From positions 1 through 64,000 of the forward strand of contig NVWP01000002.1 in assembly GCA_002733705.1 (NCBI GenBank): DNA of 64,000 bases, given 5' to 3'. The notes under the pieces were generated by a model, which did no database searches, was not told the origin of the DNA, and saw nothing but the letters and a program-made list of their open reading frames with translations. The position numbers were made by a program, and so were the translations under genes. Below are positions 45,306 through 53,838 of the stretch, piece after piece. Every line of letters starts with the position of its first letter. Positions within the stretch are counted from its first letter, which is position 1. Origin of the DNA: Henriciella sp. GTDB taxonomy: Bacteria > Pseudomonadota > Alphaproteobacteria > Caulobacterales > Hyphomonadaceae.

Positions 45306-46298
45306 ATGCAACGGCACCGGTTCCCACGCCTTACACCCCTTCTCGTCGCCCTCGCTGTGCTGGCCGCCTGTGGCGGGCCTGACGATGAACAGGAGGTGCG
45401 CCGCCATGTCGGCTTTGACGCATCGGCAGCCGCGCTGGTGAATGGCGACCCGATCTACCTCTCCGATGTGGAGCTGGAAGCGGTGGCTCAGGGGCGGATT
45501 GAGCCCGGTGAGTCCTTTGGTCCCGAGCATACAGAATACCAGCTCGTCCTCGACCAGCTGATCGACCAGCGCCTGCTTGCGCAGGAAGCGGTGCGCCGGG
45601 GTCTCGACCGGACACCGGCCGCCCAGCGCCGGCTGGAAACGGCGCGCGAACGTCTGCTCGGCAACTTCCTCATGGAGGATCTTGTCGCCACGCAGGTCAA
45701 TGAGGCGGCAATTGACCGCATGTATGAAGAACAGGTCCGCCTGCAGCAGCTCGATGATGAGGTGCGCATCCGTCACATCCTGCTGGAAACGCAGGAAGAG
45801 GCGCGCGAGGTGCTTGAAAAGGCCCGCGCCGGTGAGGATTTCACCGCGCTCGCCTTCGAGTATAGTGAGGATACCCGCACACGGCTCGATGGGGGCTCGT
45901 TCGGCTGGGTGTCCCCCAATGAGATGATCGAGCCCTTCCCCGCAGTGATCGCGGACACGCCGGCCGGGGAGATTTCAGAACCCTTCCAGTCCGAACAGGG
46001 CTGGCACATCCTGAAAGTGGAGCAGCGCCGTACCCGCCCGCCAAAGACGCGCGAGGAGATGCGGCCCGAAATCGTCACCTATCTCACCTTCACGCAGATC
46101 AGCCAGATCCTGCAGGATCTGCGCGCCAGTGCGGACATCCAGCAGCGTGAAGGCGGCCTTGTGGCCCGCGGCCTGGCGGAAGAGGCCGGAGAAGCAGCGG
46201 CTGCTGAACGCCCGGACGACGCAGTAGAAGGCGATGGCGAAGGCGAAACGATGCCGCCCGAAGAAGAGATGGAAGACCAGATGGAGACCCCTGAGTGA
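45306..46298 (+). CDS. SurA/PpiC-type peptidyl-prolyl cis-trans isomerase, lipoprotein
   Basis: 330 residues. Signal peptide with lipobox LAACG (Cys22). SurA-like N-terminal helical region (residues 35-145), then a parvulin domain (about 150-250: VRIHILLETQEEAREVLEKA split, with GGSFGWVSPNEMIEPF and the closing HILKV), and an acidic Glu-rich tail. It should assist folding of exported proteins. The GAAGAAGAGAT-like end overlaps argJ by 4 nt. AAGGA precedes ATG 45306. Confidence 0.9.
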   Translation: MQRHRFPRLTPLLVALAVLAACGGPDDEQEVRRHVGFDASAAALVNGDPIYLSDVELEAVAQGRIEPGESFGPEHTEYQLVLDQLIDQRLLAQEAVRRGLDRTPAAQRRLETARERLLGNFLMEDLVATQVNEAAIDRMYEEQVRLQQLDDEVRIRHILLETQEEAREVLEKARAGEDFTALAFEYSEDTRTRLDGGSFGWVSPNEMIEPFPAVIADTPAGEISEPFQSEQGWHILKVEQRRTRPPKTREEMRPEIVTYLTFTQISQILQDLRASADIQQREGGLVARGLAEEAGEAAAAERPDDAVEGDGEGETMPPEEEMEDQMETPE

Positions 46299-47545
46299 AA
46301 CTGACCCCCTCGCCATTCGCGCCGGCCCGCTTTCCAGACCTGCCAGAGGTGAAGGGTGTGCGCGCCGCGACGGCCTCGCGCGGTTTCTATGCCCGCCGGG
46401 GCGTGGAGCGCGACGACGTCTTCCTGTTCGTCCTGCCGGAAGGCACGACGACCGCCGGGGTCTTCACCCGCTCCCACACCGCCTCAGCCGATGTCGACTG
46501 GTGCCGCGAGGCGCTGAAGCTGGGGGGCGGTAAAGGCCGGGCGGTCATCGCAAATTCCGGCAACTCCAACGCTTTCACCGGTAAGGCTGGGGTCCTCAAG
46601 AACGAAGCGACCCTCGCGGCGATGACAAAGACCCTGGGCGTGCCGAAAGAGGCCTGTTTTCTCGCGGCCACCGGCGTGATCGGTGAGCCGTTGGCTGACC
46701 CCAACTTTGTCGGTGAAATGCTGCCGGAGCTTGAGAGCAAGCTTGGACCGGTAGACTGGGAAGCGTGTGCGCGCGCCTTCATGACGACAGACACGTTTCC
46801 CAAGGGCGCGGGCAAGACGTGCGAGATTGACGGCGTAGAGGTCTCGATCTCCGGCATCCTCAAGGGCTCCGGCATGATCATGCCCAATATGGCGACCATG
46901 CTCTGCTTTCTGTTCACGGATGCGGCCATCAGCGCGCCGGTTCTCGACCAGCTCCTGCGCGAGACCGTGGACCGGACGCTGAATTCGGTCACGGTTGATG
47001 GCGACACCTCGACCTCTGACAGCTGCATGCTGTTTGCGACCGGTTCATCAGGTGCGCCCCTGATCGACAGCGCGGACGATCCGCGTCTGGAAGGGTTCCG
47101 CGCCGCGCTTGGCGACGTCCTGCGCGATCTTTCGGCCCAGCTGGTCAAGGATGGTGAAGGCGCGAGCAAGTTTGTCGAGATCAGGGTGGAAGGCGCGGTT
47201 TCGGAGGCCTCGGCAAAAACCATCGGCATGCACATCGCCAATTCGCCGCTCATCAAGACCGCCATGGCGGCAGGGGATGCGAACTGGGGACGTATCGTCA
47301 TGGCGGTCGGCAAGTCGCTGGAGCCGATCTCCAAGGACGAGATGCGGATCTGGTTCGGGGATCACCTTGTCGCCGAGGGCGGCATGCGGGCGGCGGGCTA
47401 TGACGAAGGGATCGCCAGCGCGCATTTTGCGGGCGACGAGCTGTCCATTCGCGTCGATGTGGCGGCCGGAAATGCAGCGTGGACGGTGTGGACCTGCGAT
47501 CTCACGCATGGCTATGTCGATATCAATGGCGCCTACCGGACATGA
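46295..47545 (+). CDS. argJ: bifunctional ornithine acetyltransferase / N-acetylglutamate synthase
   Basis: 416 residues. Arginine synthesis: moves the acetyl group from acetylornithine to glutamate and may make N-acetylglutamate from acetyl-CoA. Self-cleaving Ntn-type enzyme; the cleavage site is in KGSGMIMPNMATMLCF between Ala and Thr, and the Thr becomes the nucleophile. GVIGEPL and ANSGNSNAFTG are also conserved. Start is GTG 46295 overlapping the foldase stop (GTGA). Coupled to mutT by ATGA. Confidence 0.96.
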   Translation: MKLTPSPFAPARFPDLPEVKGVRAATASRGFYARRGVERDDVFLFVLPEGTTTAGVFTRSHTASADVDWCREALKLGGGKGRAVIANSGNSNAFTGKAGVLKNEATLAAMTKTLGVPKEACFLAATGVIGEPLADPNFVGEMLPELESKLGPVDWEACARAFMTTDTFPKGAGKTCEIDGVEVSISGILKGSGMIMPNMATMLCFLFTDAAISAPVLDQLLRETVDRTLNSVTVDGDTSTSDSCMLFATGSSGAPLIDSADDPRLEGFRAALGDVLRDLSAQLVKDGEGASKFVEIRVEGAVSEASAKTIGMHIANSPLIKTAMAAGDANWGRIVMAVGKSLEPISKDEMRIWFGDHLVAEGGMRAAGYDEGIASAHFAGDELSIRVDVAAGNAAWTVWTCDLTHGYVDINGAYRT

Positions 47546-47946
47546 GCGGGCCGGTCCTGCTGGTTGTGGCGGCCGCTATTTTCAATGAGGCGGGCGACAT
47601 CCTTCTGGCCCAGCGCCCGGAAGGCAAATCCATGGCCGGGCTCTGGGAGTTTCCGGGCGGCAAGGTGGAGGCCGGTGAAGCGCCGGAGGCCGCGCTTGTG
47701 CGCGAGCTGGCCGAAGAACTCCGAATGGAAATTGACCCGGAGTCTTTGAACCCCATCACTTTCGCAAGTTTTGGTTATCGCGATTTTCACCTTTTGATGC
47801 CACTTTACGAGGTTAGAAGCTGGCGGGGCACACCTGCCGGGATGGAAGGACAGAAACTGGCCTGGGTCAGCCCGGCAGCGCTGCGCGACTATGATGCACC
47901 GCCTGCCGATATTCCTCTTTTTGAGGAGCTTGCCCGCCGGTATTGA
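47542..47946 (+). CDS. mutT: 8-oxo-dGTP diphosphatase MutT (Nudix)
   Basis: 134 residues. Cleans the nucleotide pool of 8-oxo-dGTP. The Nudix box is GGKVEAGEAPEAALVRELAEEL (start at about residue 38; all acidic metal ligands present), preceded by GLWEFPGGK, typical of MutT. Start ATG 47542 overlaps the argJ stop by 4 nt; argJ-mutT is a common alphaproteobacterial pair. Followed 9 nt later by a Flp pilin gene. Confidence 0.9.
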   Translation: MSGPVLLVVAAAIFNEAGDILLAQRPEGKSMAGLWEFPGGKVEAGEAPEAALVRELAEELRMEIDPESLNPITFASFGYRDFHLLMPLYEVRSWRGTPAGMEGQKLAWVSPAALRDYDAPPADIPLFEELARRY

Positions 47947-47955
47947 GAGGTTGGC

Positions 47956-48126
47956 ATGGCCAAGAATTTTCCTGCCCGGCTTGCTGAAGACCAGCGCGGC
48001 GCAAGCGCCGTGGAGTATGCGATATTGCTGGGCTTCATGGCCGTGCTACTGGTCGCCGGAATCAGCGCGGTCGGTGCTGAGACGAGCAACAAGTTCAACA
48101 GTGTCGAGAACGGCTTTCCTGACTGA
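47956..48126 (+). CDS. Flp-type pilin (orphan)
   Basis: 56 residues, too short for many gene callers. A short basic leader (MAKNFPARLAEDQRG) is followed by the type IVb prepilin motif GASAVEYAILLGFM with the processing Gly, Glu+5-like Glu-Tyr pair, and a hydrophobic helix to about residue 40. GAGAGG precedes ATG 47956. No prepilin peptidase, cpa or tad assembly genes are in the window, so assembly would rely on genes elsewhere. The stop is TGA 48124-48126. Confidence 0.85.
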   Translation: MAKNFPARLAEDQRGASAVEYAILLGFMAVLLVAGISAVGAETSNKFNSVENGFPD

Positions 48127-48222
48127 TTGACCTTTCCGTGCCTGCCATCGCGGCAGGGTTGACGCTGCCCGCCGTGGTGGGCTTCTACTGGTGCCATCGG
48201 GACGCCAGAAGGAAGCACTGCC

Positions 48223-49389
48223 ATGAGCGAGATCAGACCCTTTACCGTCAATATCAGCGATGACGTGCTGGCCCGGATCATGTCGCGGGTGGAGGCCTTC
48301 CGCTGGTTTCCCGCGCCAGAGGCCGGAGATGAATGGGCCGTCGGCATGTCGACGCCCTTCCTGAAGGATATTCAGGCCTACTGGCTGAAGACCTATGACT
48401 GGCGGGCAGCCGAGAAGACACTTAATGCCTGGCCACAATACAAGACCCAGATTGACGGTCTGGACATCCATTTCCTCCATGTAGTGGGCGAGGCAGGCGG
48501 CAAACGGCCGCTCCTCCTGACCCATGGCTGGCCGGGCTCGGTCTATGAGTTCTACGAAGCGATTGGCCCGCTTGCCTATCCCAGCAAGCACGGCGGACGG
48601 GCTGAAGATGCCTTCGACCTCGTGATCCCGTCACTTCCCGGTTACGGCTTCTCGGGCAAGCCCGCCTCCCCGCTTGGCCAGCAGGCCACCGCGCGGATAT
48701 GGGACACGCTGATGCGCGAGCAGCTTGGCTATGACACCTATCTGGCACAGGGCGGCGACTGGGGCGGGCTGGTCACATCGATCCTTGGCCTGAAGCATGG
48801 CACCGACAAGGGCGGCGGCTGCCGCGCCATCCACCTCAACATGATCGGTCACAGACCGGCTGACAGCACACCTCGCACCGAAGAAGAGAAGGCGTGGATC
48901 GCCCGCTCTCAGGCCAGGATGCAGGCTGAAGGCGCCTACTTCATGGAGCAGTCAACCAAGCCGCAGACGCTGGCCATGGCGCTGATGGATTCGCCGATGG
49001 GGACGGCCGCGTGGATCCTGGAGAAATTCCACGGCTGGAGCGATCTCAGCGAGGGCGGCCTGACCGACGTCTATACGCGCGACCAGCTTCTGACCAATGT
49101 GATGATCTATCTCGTCAATGACGCGATCGCGACATCCGTCTGGTATTATGCGGCCCTGTTCCTTGAAGGTGGGCTCCAGCTACAACCGGGCGAGAAGGTT
49201 GGCGTGCCGACCGGGATCGCCAATTATCCGGGCGACGACATCTACAAGACGCCGCCGCGCAGCTGGTGTGATCGGATCTACAATGTCACCTACTGGTCGG
49301 ACATGGAAAAGGGCGGGCACTTCGCCGCCATGGAAGCCCCGGACCTGTTTGCCGAAGATGTGAGAGCCTGGGCGCGCAGCCTTGGCTAG
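48223..49389 (+). CDS. epoxide hydrolase family protein
   Basis: 388 residues. N-terminal EHN domain (RPFTVNISDDVLARIMSRV, residues 5-110) and alpha/beta-hydrolase fold with THGWPGSVYEF (oxyanion), QGGDWGG as nucleophile elbow with catalytic Asp in place of Ser, Tyr residues in the cap, and GGHFAAMEAPDLFAEDV with the catalytic His. This is the microsomal/juvenile-hormone epoxide hydrolase type. Substrate unknown. Own promoter probable in the 96-nt gap after the pilin. Confidence 0.92.
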   Translation: MSEIRPFTVNISDDVLARIMSRVEAFRWFPAPEAGDEWAVGMSTPFLKDIQAYWLKTYDWRAAEKTLNAWPQYKTQIDGLDIHFLHVVGEAGGKRPLLLTHGWPGSVYEFYEAIGPLAYPSKHGGRAEDAFDLVIPSLPGYGFSGKPASPLGQQATARIWDTLMREQLGYDTYLAQGGDWGGLVTSILGLKHGTDKGGGCRAIHLNMIGHRPADSTPRTEEEKAWIARSQARMQAEGAYFMEQSTKPQTLAMALMDSPMGTAAWILEKFHGWSDLSEGGLTDVYTRDQLLTNVMIYLVNDAIATSVWYYAALFLEGGLQLQPGEKVGVPTGIANYPGDDIYKTPPRSWCDRIYNVTYWSDMEKGGHFAAMEAPDLFAEDVRAWARSLG

Positions 49390-49397
49390 GTCTCTGG

Positions 49398-49700
49398 CTA
49401 CATCGCCATTGAGAAGAGGGTAACCAGAAGCTGGATAATCAGCGCGAGTCCGGCCAGGCCGATAATCGTCGCGATCCACGCACCGCCAAAGCCCATGCCG
49501 ACACCGATGGCAAGGCCCGCACCAGCGCAAAGAATGAGCGCAACGAGCCAGTTCATGCCGACAGACAGCGTGAAGACCATGTAGCCGACAGAAATCAGCA
49601 GGATCACGGCGCCCCACATGCCGGCCTTCATGAAGGCGGAATACATTTTCGATTGCGATTCGATTTCCATTTCGCCGCGTGTGTATTCGCTGGACGCCAT
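49398..49700 (-). CDS. small membrane protein, aa3-type cytochrome oxidase subunit IV-like
   Basis: 100 residues. N-terminus MASSEYTRGEMEIESQSKMY followed by SAFMKAGMWGAVILLIS resembles the small aa3-type oxidase subunit IV family (one helix after an acidic amphipathic segment), but two more membrane helices follow (about 52-70 and 75-97), which is longer than usual. The family call is weak. GGAG lies before ATG 49700. Convergent with the epoxide hydrolase. Confidence 0.6.
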   Translation of the reverse strand: MASSEYTRGEMEIESQSKMYSAFMKAGMWGAVILLISVGYMVFTLSVGMNWLVALILCAGAGLAIGVGMGFGGAWIATIIGLAGLALIIQLLVTLFSMAM

Positions 49701-49922
49701 GAGACCTACTCCATTCAAGGACCGTGTCTTCCGGTTTTTATCGACAGACGGGCCCCGGTCAAGCGTCCACTCGGTCGCAGCTGCATCGGGGGCCGGTCTC
49801 ATTTTGGCAATACGCTTCCTGTGCTGCACGGGCAAACCGATGCTGCGTCTCGAAACAGCCGCAATTTCTGCTTTGGATTGCAATATATACGTATGACCAA
49901 ATCGGCCTGAGGGTGGCGCCAA

Positions 49923-50570
49923 TTGTCAAATTCAGCAAGTTCATCCAGAGGCGAGTTCGTTCTTTGGGCTGCGCCGGCCCTCGCTTTGCTGACGCTGGCT
50001 GTGTCGCTTGCCGTATCCTTCGTCGTCAACGGTACGGCCTTCAGCACCGTGCCGGTCAAGGATCTGGCGAAATGGGGCGGCCTTCGGCTCAGCACCTTTG
50101 ACATCAACGATAGCTGGCGTGTCCTGACCGCGCAGCTTGTTCATGTGCGCTGGCCTCATATGCTTTTCAACGTGGTGTGCCTGGCGGCGGTGAGCAGTCT
50201 TGTCGAGCGGCGCATCGGCGCGGCGGGAACGTTGCTCATCTGGGTCCTTATCGGAGGCGCAGCGACTGCAGTCAGCCCTGTATTCGTAAAGCCACCCTAT
50301 GATGTCGGGACAGGCGCATCCCAAGCTGTTCTCGCCTTTGCCGGCTACGCAATTGTCATGAGGGTTCGCGGTGGGCTGAAAGGCGGTCGCAACGATATCG
50401 TTATCGCGCTCAGCGTTCTTCCTGCTCTTGCGCTTGATATGGTGTTTGCTGGTTATCCCAAGATCGGCCACATCACAGCGCTCTTCGGCGGCATTGCGGC
50501 CGGATTTCTGTTTTTCCCTGGCCGGCGTGCTCAAGCTCTCAAGCGCGGGAAAGACTGTCCTGAGGCCTAG
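49923..50570 (+). CDS. rhomboid-family membrane protease, second copy
   Basis: 215 residues, about six membrane segments. WRVLTAQLVHVRWPHMLFNV is the rhomboid L1/TM2 region with the conserved His and Asn; the catalytic Ser lies in VGTGASQAV and the His in GHITALFGGIAAG. Resembles the rhombosortase/rhomboid branch by length; without a GlyGly-CTERM target the role is open. No ATG fits before residue 70, so TTG 49923 is used, with GAGGG 9 nt upstream. It overlaps the convergent DUF1178 gene by 4 nt. Confidence 0.82.
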   Translation: MSNSASSSRGEFVLWAAPALALLTLAVSLAVSFVVNGTAFSTVPVKDLAKWGGLRLSTFDINDSWRVLTAQLVHVRWPHMLFNVVCLAAVSSLVERRIGAAGTLLIWVLIGGAATAVSPVFVKPPYDVGTGASQAVLAFAGYAIVMRVRGGLKGGRNDIVIALSVLPALALDMVFAGYPKIGHITALFGGIAAGFLFFPGRRAQALKRGKDCPEA

Positions 50571-51004
50571 TTCAGCTTTGTCTTGTCTGAACTCTTCGGC
50601 GGAACGAAAGCGGGCGGCAGCGGGGCAGCTGGCACGCCTTCCTCTTTCAGGCTTTCGCGCTCGTCGGCCGTCGTTTCGCCCCAGATCGGCCGGTGGTCGC
50701 GTTCGCCATAATACATGGATCGCGCTTCCTCAGCGAAACCGTCGCCGACATAGTCATAGTTTTCCGCGATGTGCTGGCGCGCTTGCGCGGCGAGTTTGCC
50801 AAACACCTTCTCGGGGTCGCTGGCTCCCGAACGCTCGGACGGGCGCACCGAGGGGGCCATGACCTGTTTGCGGATGTCATGGCCGCCGCAATGGGGGCAT
50901 TCGACCTGGCCCGCCTCCACCTGCGTCTCGAAGACAGAAGAAGAGCCGAACCAGGCTTCAAAGCCGGTTTCGCAATCCCTGCATTCAAGCGCGTAGCGGA
51001 TCAT
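50567..51004 (-). CDS. DUF1178 family protein
   Basis: 145 residues. N-terminal zinc ribbon: MIRYALECRDCETGFEAWF and VECPHCGGHDIRKQVMAP (CxxC...CxxC), followed by a helical region and a proline-rich tail. This arrangement is diagnostic for DUF1178, a conserved alphaproteobacterial family of unknown function often found with glutaredoxin and comF, as here. Confidence 0.9.
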   Translation of the reverse strand: MIRYALECRDCETGFEAWFGSSSVFETQVEAGQVECPHCGGHDIRKQVMAPSVRPSERSGASDPEKVFGKLAAQARQHIAENYDYVGDGFAEEARSMYYGERDHRPIWGETTADERESLKEEGVPAAPLPPAFVPPKSSDKTKLN

Positions 51005-51015
51005 GGTCGCTGCCT

Positions 51016-51276
51016 TCAGGCCGCCGCGAGCTTGGCGTCGAGCTTGCCGGACCGTTCCAGCGCCATCAGTTCGTCGCAGCCGCCAACATGTTCTTCGCCA
51101 ATGAAGATCTGCGGGAAGGTCCGCCCGCCATTGGCGCGCTGGATCATTTCCTGCTTCTTGTCGGGGTCCATACCGGCGTCGATTTCTTCAAAGTCGGCGC
51201 CTTTTTCATTCAGAAGGGCCACAGCGCGCGTGCAGAAGGGGCAGAAGGCGCGCGTATAGATCGTCACAGCAGACAT
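51016..51276 (-). CDS. grxC: glutaredoxin 3
   Basis: 86 residues. Glutathione-dependent disulfide reductase with active site CPFC (RAFCPFCTRA), the cis-Pro motif RTFPQIFIGEEHVGGCDEL. The start is ATG 51276 (MSAVTIYT); the frame opens at 51306 but lacks a ribosome site there. Between comF (34-nt gap) and the DUF1178 gene (11-nt gap), all in the same direction. Confidence 0.95.
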   Translation of the reverse strand: MSAVTIYTRAFCPFCTRAVALLNEKGADFEEIDAGMDPDKKQEMIQRANGGRTFPQIFIGEEHVGGCDELMALERSGKLDAKLAAA

Positions 51277-51309
51277 TGGGGCGTCCTCTCTATAATCAGG
51301 GTACACCGC

Positions 51310-52080
51310 TTATATGGTCACATCCGAAGGCCTGACAACGCGTGCGAGCACCACGACCCCGATATGGGCGGCGCCTGCTCGCCTGAGGGCAAGGCTGCAG
51401 GCCGAAAGCGTTGCCCCCGTGGTGAACACGTCGTCGACCAGAAGAATGCGGGCGCCTTCGATGCGGGCGCGGGCGCCATCACGCACGGCGAAGGCGGCGC
51501 GGACATTGCGCCAGCGCTCGCGCGCCGAAAGACCACCCTGCGAGGGGGTCGGTTTGCGCCGCACCAGCGTGTCGATGCTGGCAGGAATGCCCGACTTGCG
51601 TGCCAGCCCCTGGGCCAGCCAGCCCGACTGGTTGAAGCCGCGTTTGACGAGACGGCGATAGTGAAGTGGCACCGGCACAATGAGGTCAGCCTCCTCCAGA
51701 AGGTCGCCCGCGGCCTGCGTCATCCAGCTGGCGAAGGTGGTGAGACCATCGCGTCGGCCGGCATGTTTGAGGTCGAGGACGAGCTTGCGCGAGGTATCAT
51801 CATAGGCGAGCGCGGCGCGGGCGGCATCCCAGCGCGGCGGTTTGGCGGCGCACTTGCCGCAGAGGCTTTCTTCGCCAAGGTCGGTGTCCAGCGGCAGGGC
51901 GCATTGCCGGCAGCCGCTGTCGCCAAGGAAGCTGAGCCGGGCAAAGTCCTCGGGCGCGATCAGGCCGATGCCGCCATGGTGACGGCCTGAAACGAGGGAT
52001 CGCGAGGGCCATATAAAATGCGCCGCCGAGCGCAGCCCGCCCTTTGCCCTTCGCTGCACAAGGTGCATATCGAGGCCCAT
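51310..52080 (-). CDS. comF: ComF-family phosphoribosyltransferase-like protein
   Basis: 256 residues. Zinc-finger-like Cys pairs CRQCALPL and CGKCAAKPP (about residues 57-83), then a phosphoribosyltransferase domain with IVPVPLHYRRLVKRGFNQ and the PRPP-type loop ILLVDDVFTTGAT. ComF helps process DNA taken up in competent bacteria. Chosen start ATG 52080 has AGCAGG upstream; it overlaps the divergent methyltransferase ATG (52079), which makes one of the two starts doubtful; ATG 52068 is the alternative. Confidence 0.87.
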   Translation of the reverse strand: MGLDMHLVQRRAKGGLRSAAHFIWPSRSLVSGRHHGGIGLIAPEDFARLSFLGDSGCRQCALPLDTDLGEESLCGKCAAKPPRWDAARAALAYDDTSRKLVLDLKHAGRRDGLTTFASWMTQAAGDLLEEADLIVPVPLHYRRLVKRGFNQSGWLAQGLARKSGIPASIDTLVRRKPTPSQGGLSARERWRNVRAAFAVRDGARARIEGARILLVDDVFTTGATLSACSLALRRAGAAHIGVVVLARVVRPSDVTI

Positions 52081-52981
52081 GTCACCTGCTCCCCCCAAGC
52101 TCTTCGACCGCCAGCTGCATCGCCTCAATCGCGACCGGGCGGCCAGCGCCTATTCCGACTATGCGTTTCTGAAGCAAAGAGAGTCCAGCCATCTCATCGA
52201 ACGTCTTGAAGATGTGACGCGCCGCTTTGAGCGGGCGCTGGATCTGGGGGCGCATGACGGGACGATGGCGAAGCTGCTGATGGCCCATCCGCAGGTGGAG
52301 ACGGTCGAGGCGGGCGAGCTGTCGCCACGCTTGCGTGAGGTCTCCGGCATTGAGATGCGCGAGATCGATGAAGAGTCCGCCGATGTCGACCCGGCGAGTT
52401 ATGACCTTGTAACCTCGGTGCTTTCTCTTCACTGGGTGAACGACCTGCCCGGCACGCTGATCCAGATCCGCCGCGCGCTGAAGCCGGATGGGCTGTTCCT
52501 CGGCTGCCTCTTCGGGGCGGGGACGCTGACAGAGCTGCGGACCGCTTTCCTGGAGGCGGAATCGGAGTTGACGGGCGGGGCGGCGGCGCGTGTGTCGCCT
52601 CTGCCGGGGCTTCAGGACATGGCGGGGCTGATGCAGCGGGCGGGATTTACCTTGCCCGTGGTGGATGTGGAGCCCGTGACCGTTCGCTATGACGACCCTT
52701 TTGCCTTGATGCGGGACCTCAAGGGGATGGGCGAGCAGGCCGCTTTCGCGGCGAGTGAAAAAAGCCCAAGACGCCCGCTGTCACGGCGTATCCTGGCGCG
52801 CATGGCCGAGATCTATAAAGAGCGGTTCGCTGATCCGGACGGGCGGCTGCGGGCGACGTTCAATGTCGTCTGGCTGTCAGGCTGGGCGCCCGATGAGAGC
52901 CAGCCTAAACCCCTGCGGCCGGGGAGCGCGCGCCATTCCATGGCGGACGCAGTCCGAAAATCCGGTCGGAAAGAAGACTGA
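52079..52981 (+). CDS. NDUFAF5/BioC-like SAM-dependent methyltransferase-fold protein
   Basis: 300 residues. Begins SPAPPKLFDRQLHRLNRDRA, characteristic of the NDUFAF5 group, which hydroxylates an Arg of complex I subunit NDUFS7; then ALDLGAHDGTMAKLL (motif I), SYDLVTSVLSLHWVNDLPGT (motif II/post II), RRALKPDGLFLGCLFG and TVRYDDPFALMRDLKGMGE. Bacterial members may act in complex I assembly; biotin-type methyl transfer is less likely. Followed by the 11-bp repeat array. Confidence 0.88.
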   Translation: MSPAPPKLFDRQLHRLNRDRAASAYSDYAFLKQRESSHLIERLEDVTRRFERALDLGAHDGTMAKLLMAHPQVETVEAGELSPRLREVSGIEMREIDEESADVDPASYDLVTSVLSLHWVNDLPGTLIQIRRALKPDGLFLGCLFGAGTLTELRTAFLEAESELTGGAAARVSPLPGLQDMAGLMQRAGFTLPVVDVEPVTVRYDDPFALMRDLKGMGEQAAFAASEKSPRRPLSRRILARMAEIYKERFADPDGRLRATFNVVWLSGWAPDESQPKPLRPGSARHSMADAVRKSGRKED

Positions 52982-52999
52982 GTTTCCGCGCTTTTTCAC

Positions 53000-53054
53000 G
53001 GTGCATGGATGGTGCACCCATGGTGCATGGGCGGTGTTTTCACGGTGCGCGTAA
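53000..53054. repeat. five 11-bp phased units beginning GGTG
   Basis: GGTG starts at 53000, 53011, 53022, 53033 and 53044, i.e. exactly every 11 bp: GGTGCATGGAT, GGTGCACCCAT, GGTGCATGGGC, GGTGTTTTCAC, GGTGCGCGTAA. The first three units are close copies. It lies after the methyltransferase stop and before a terminator, and eleven bp is about one helical turn. Confidence 0.65.
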
Positions 53055-53055
53055 A

Positions 53056-53096
53056 AAAGGCCCTATCCTTCGGCTTCGCTCAGGATAAGGGCCTTT
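53056..53096. terminator. terminator/REP-like hairpin between the methyltransferase and trcR
   Basis: AAAGGCCCTATCCT (53056-53069) pairs with AGGATAAGGGCCTTT (53082-53096) with one bulge; the loop TCGGCTTCGCTC lies between. A-run on the left and TTT on the right allow action on both strands of this convergent pair. CCTTCGGCTTCGCTCAGG resembles short dispersed palindromes in alphaproteobacteria. Confidence 0.7.
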
Positions 53097-53126
53097 GAAC
53101 GGCGCTAAAAAGAAGTACCGGCGCGG

Positions 53127-53804
53127 CTAGCGCTTGAAGTTGGAGAAGATGTCGTCGGCGTTTGGCTCATCGCCGTCCCGGGAATCGGGATCCACGGCCT
53201 GGCTGGCGGCGTCGGTGTCCTCAGCCGGCTTGAGACCGGGGCCGTCGCCTTCCGCAGCGGCCTGGGCGTCCATCTTGCGGCGCTTGTCGACCGCCTTGTT
53301 GACGACTTCGTCAAGCTCGATCTGGGAGCAGAGGCCGAGCGTTACCGGATCGACCGGCTTGATGTTCGGCGAGTTCCAGTGGGTCTTGTCGCGCACATTT
53401 GTGATCGTCGCCTTGGTCGTGCCGATCAGCTTGGAGATCTGCGCGTCGGAGACTTCCGGGTGGTTGCGGATGAACCAGGCAATGGCGTCGGGCTTGTCCT
53501 GACGGCGGGCGACCGGCGTGTAGCGCGCGCCCTTGCGCTTGGGCTGCGGGATATGCGCGATCTTGGATTCGGCCTTCTTCAGGCGATAGGTATTGTCTTC
53601 CTCGCCCTTGCGGATTTCCTCACGCGTCAGCTCGCCGCCGGAGATGGGATCGACGCCGCGCATATTCTCGGCGACATCGCCATCGGCAATGCCTTTGACC
53701 TCAAGCTTGTGAAGACCGCAGAATTCAGCGACCTGCTCAAAGGAGAGGGTGGTGTTGTCGATCAGCCAGACGGCGGTTGCCTTGGGCATCAGAATATCGG
53801 CCAT
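53127..53804 (-). CDS. trcR: cell-cycle transcriptional regulator TrcR (DUF1013)
   Basis: 225 residues. Starts MADILMPKATAVWLIDNTTL, the highly conserved DUF1013 N-terminus with a helix-turn-helix-like QVAEFCGLHKLEVKGI; a second such segment is HPEVSDAQISKLIGTTKATI, then NSPNIKPVDPVTLGLC. The C-terminal 50 residues are acidic and disordered. In Caulobacter this regulator associates with RNA polymerase and acts in cell-cycle transcription. GGAG lies 6 nt before ATG 53804. Confidence 0.92.
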   Translation of the reverse strand: MADILMPKATAVWLIDNTTLSFEQVAEFCGLHKLEVKGIADGDVAENMRGVDPISGGELTREEIRKGEEDNTYRLKKAESKIAHIPQPKRKGARYTPVARRQDKPDAIAWFIRNHPEVSDAQISKLIGTTKATITNVRDKTHWNSPNIKPVDPVTLGLCSQIELDEVVNKAVDKRRKMDAQAAAEGDGPGLKPAEDTDAASQAVDPDSRDGDEPNADDIFSNFKR

Positions 53805-53838
53805 GTTCGGCTCCATCATGCTGGTCCCAGAAACGCAG

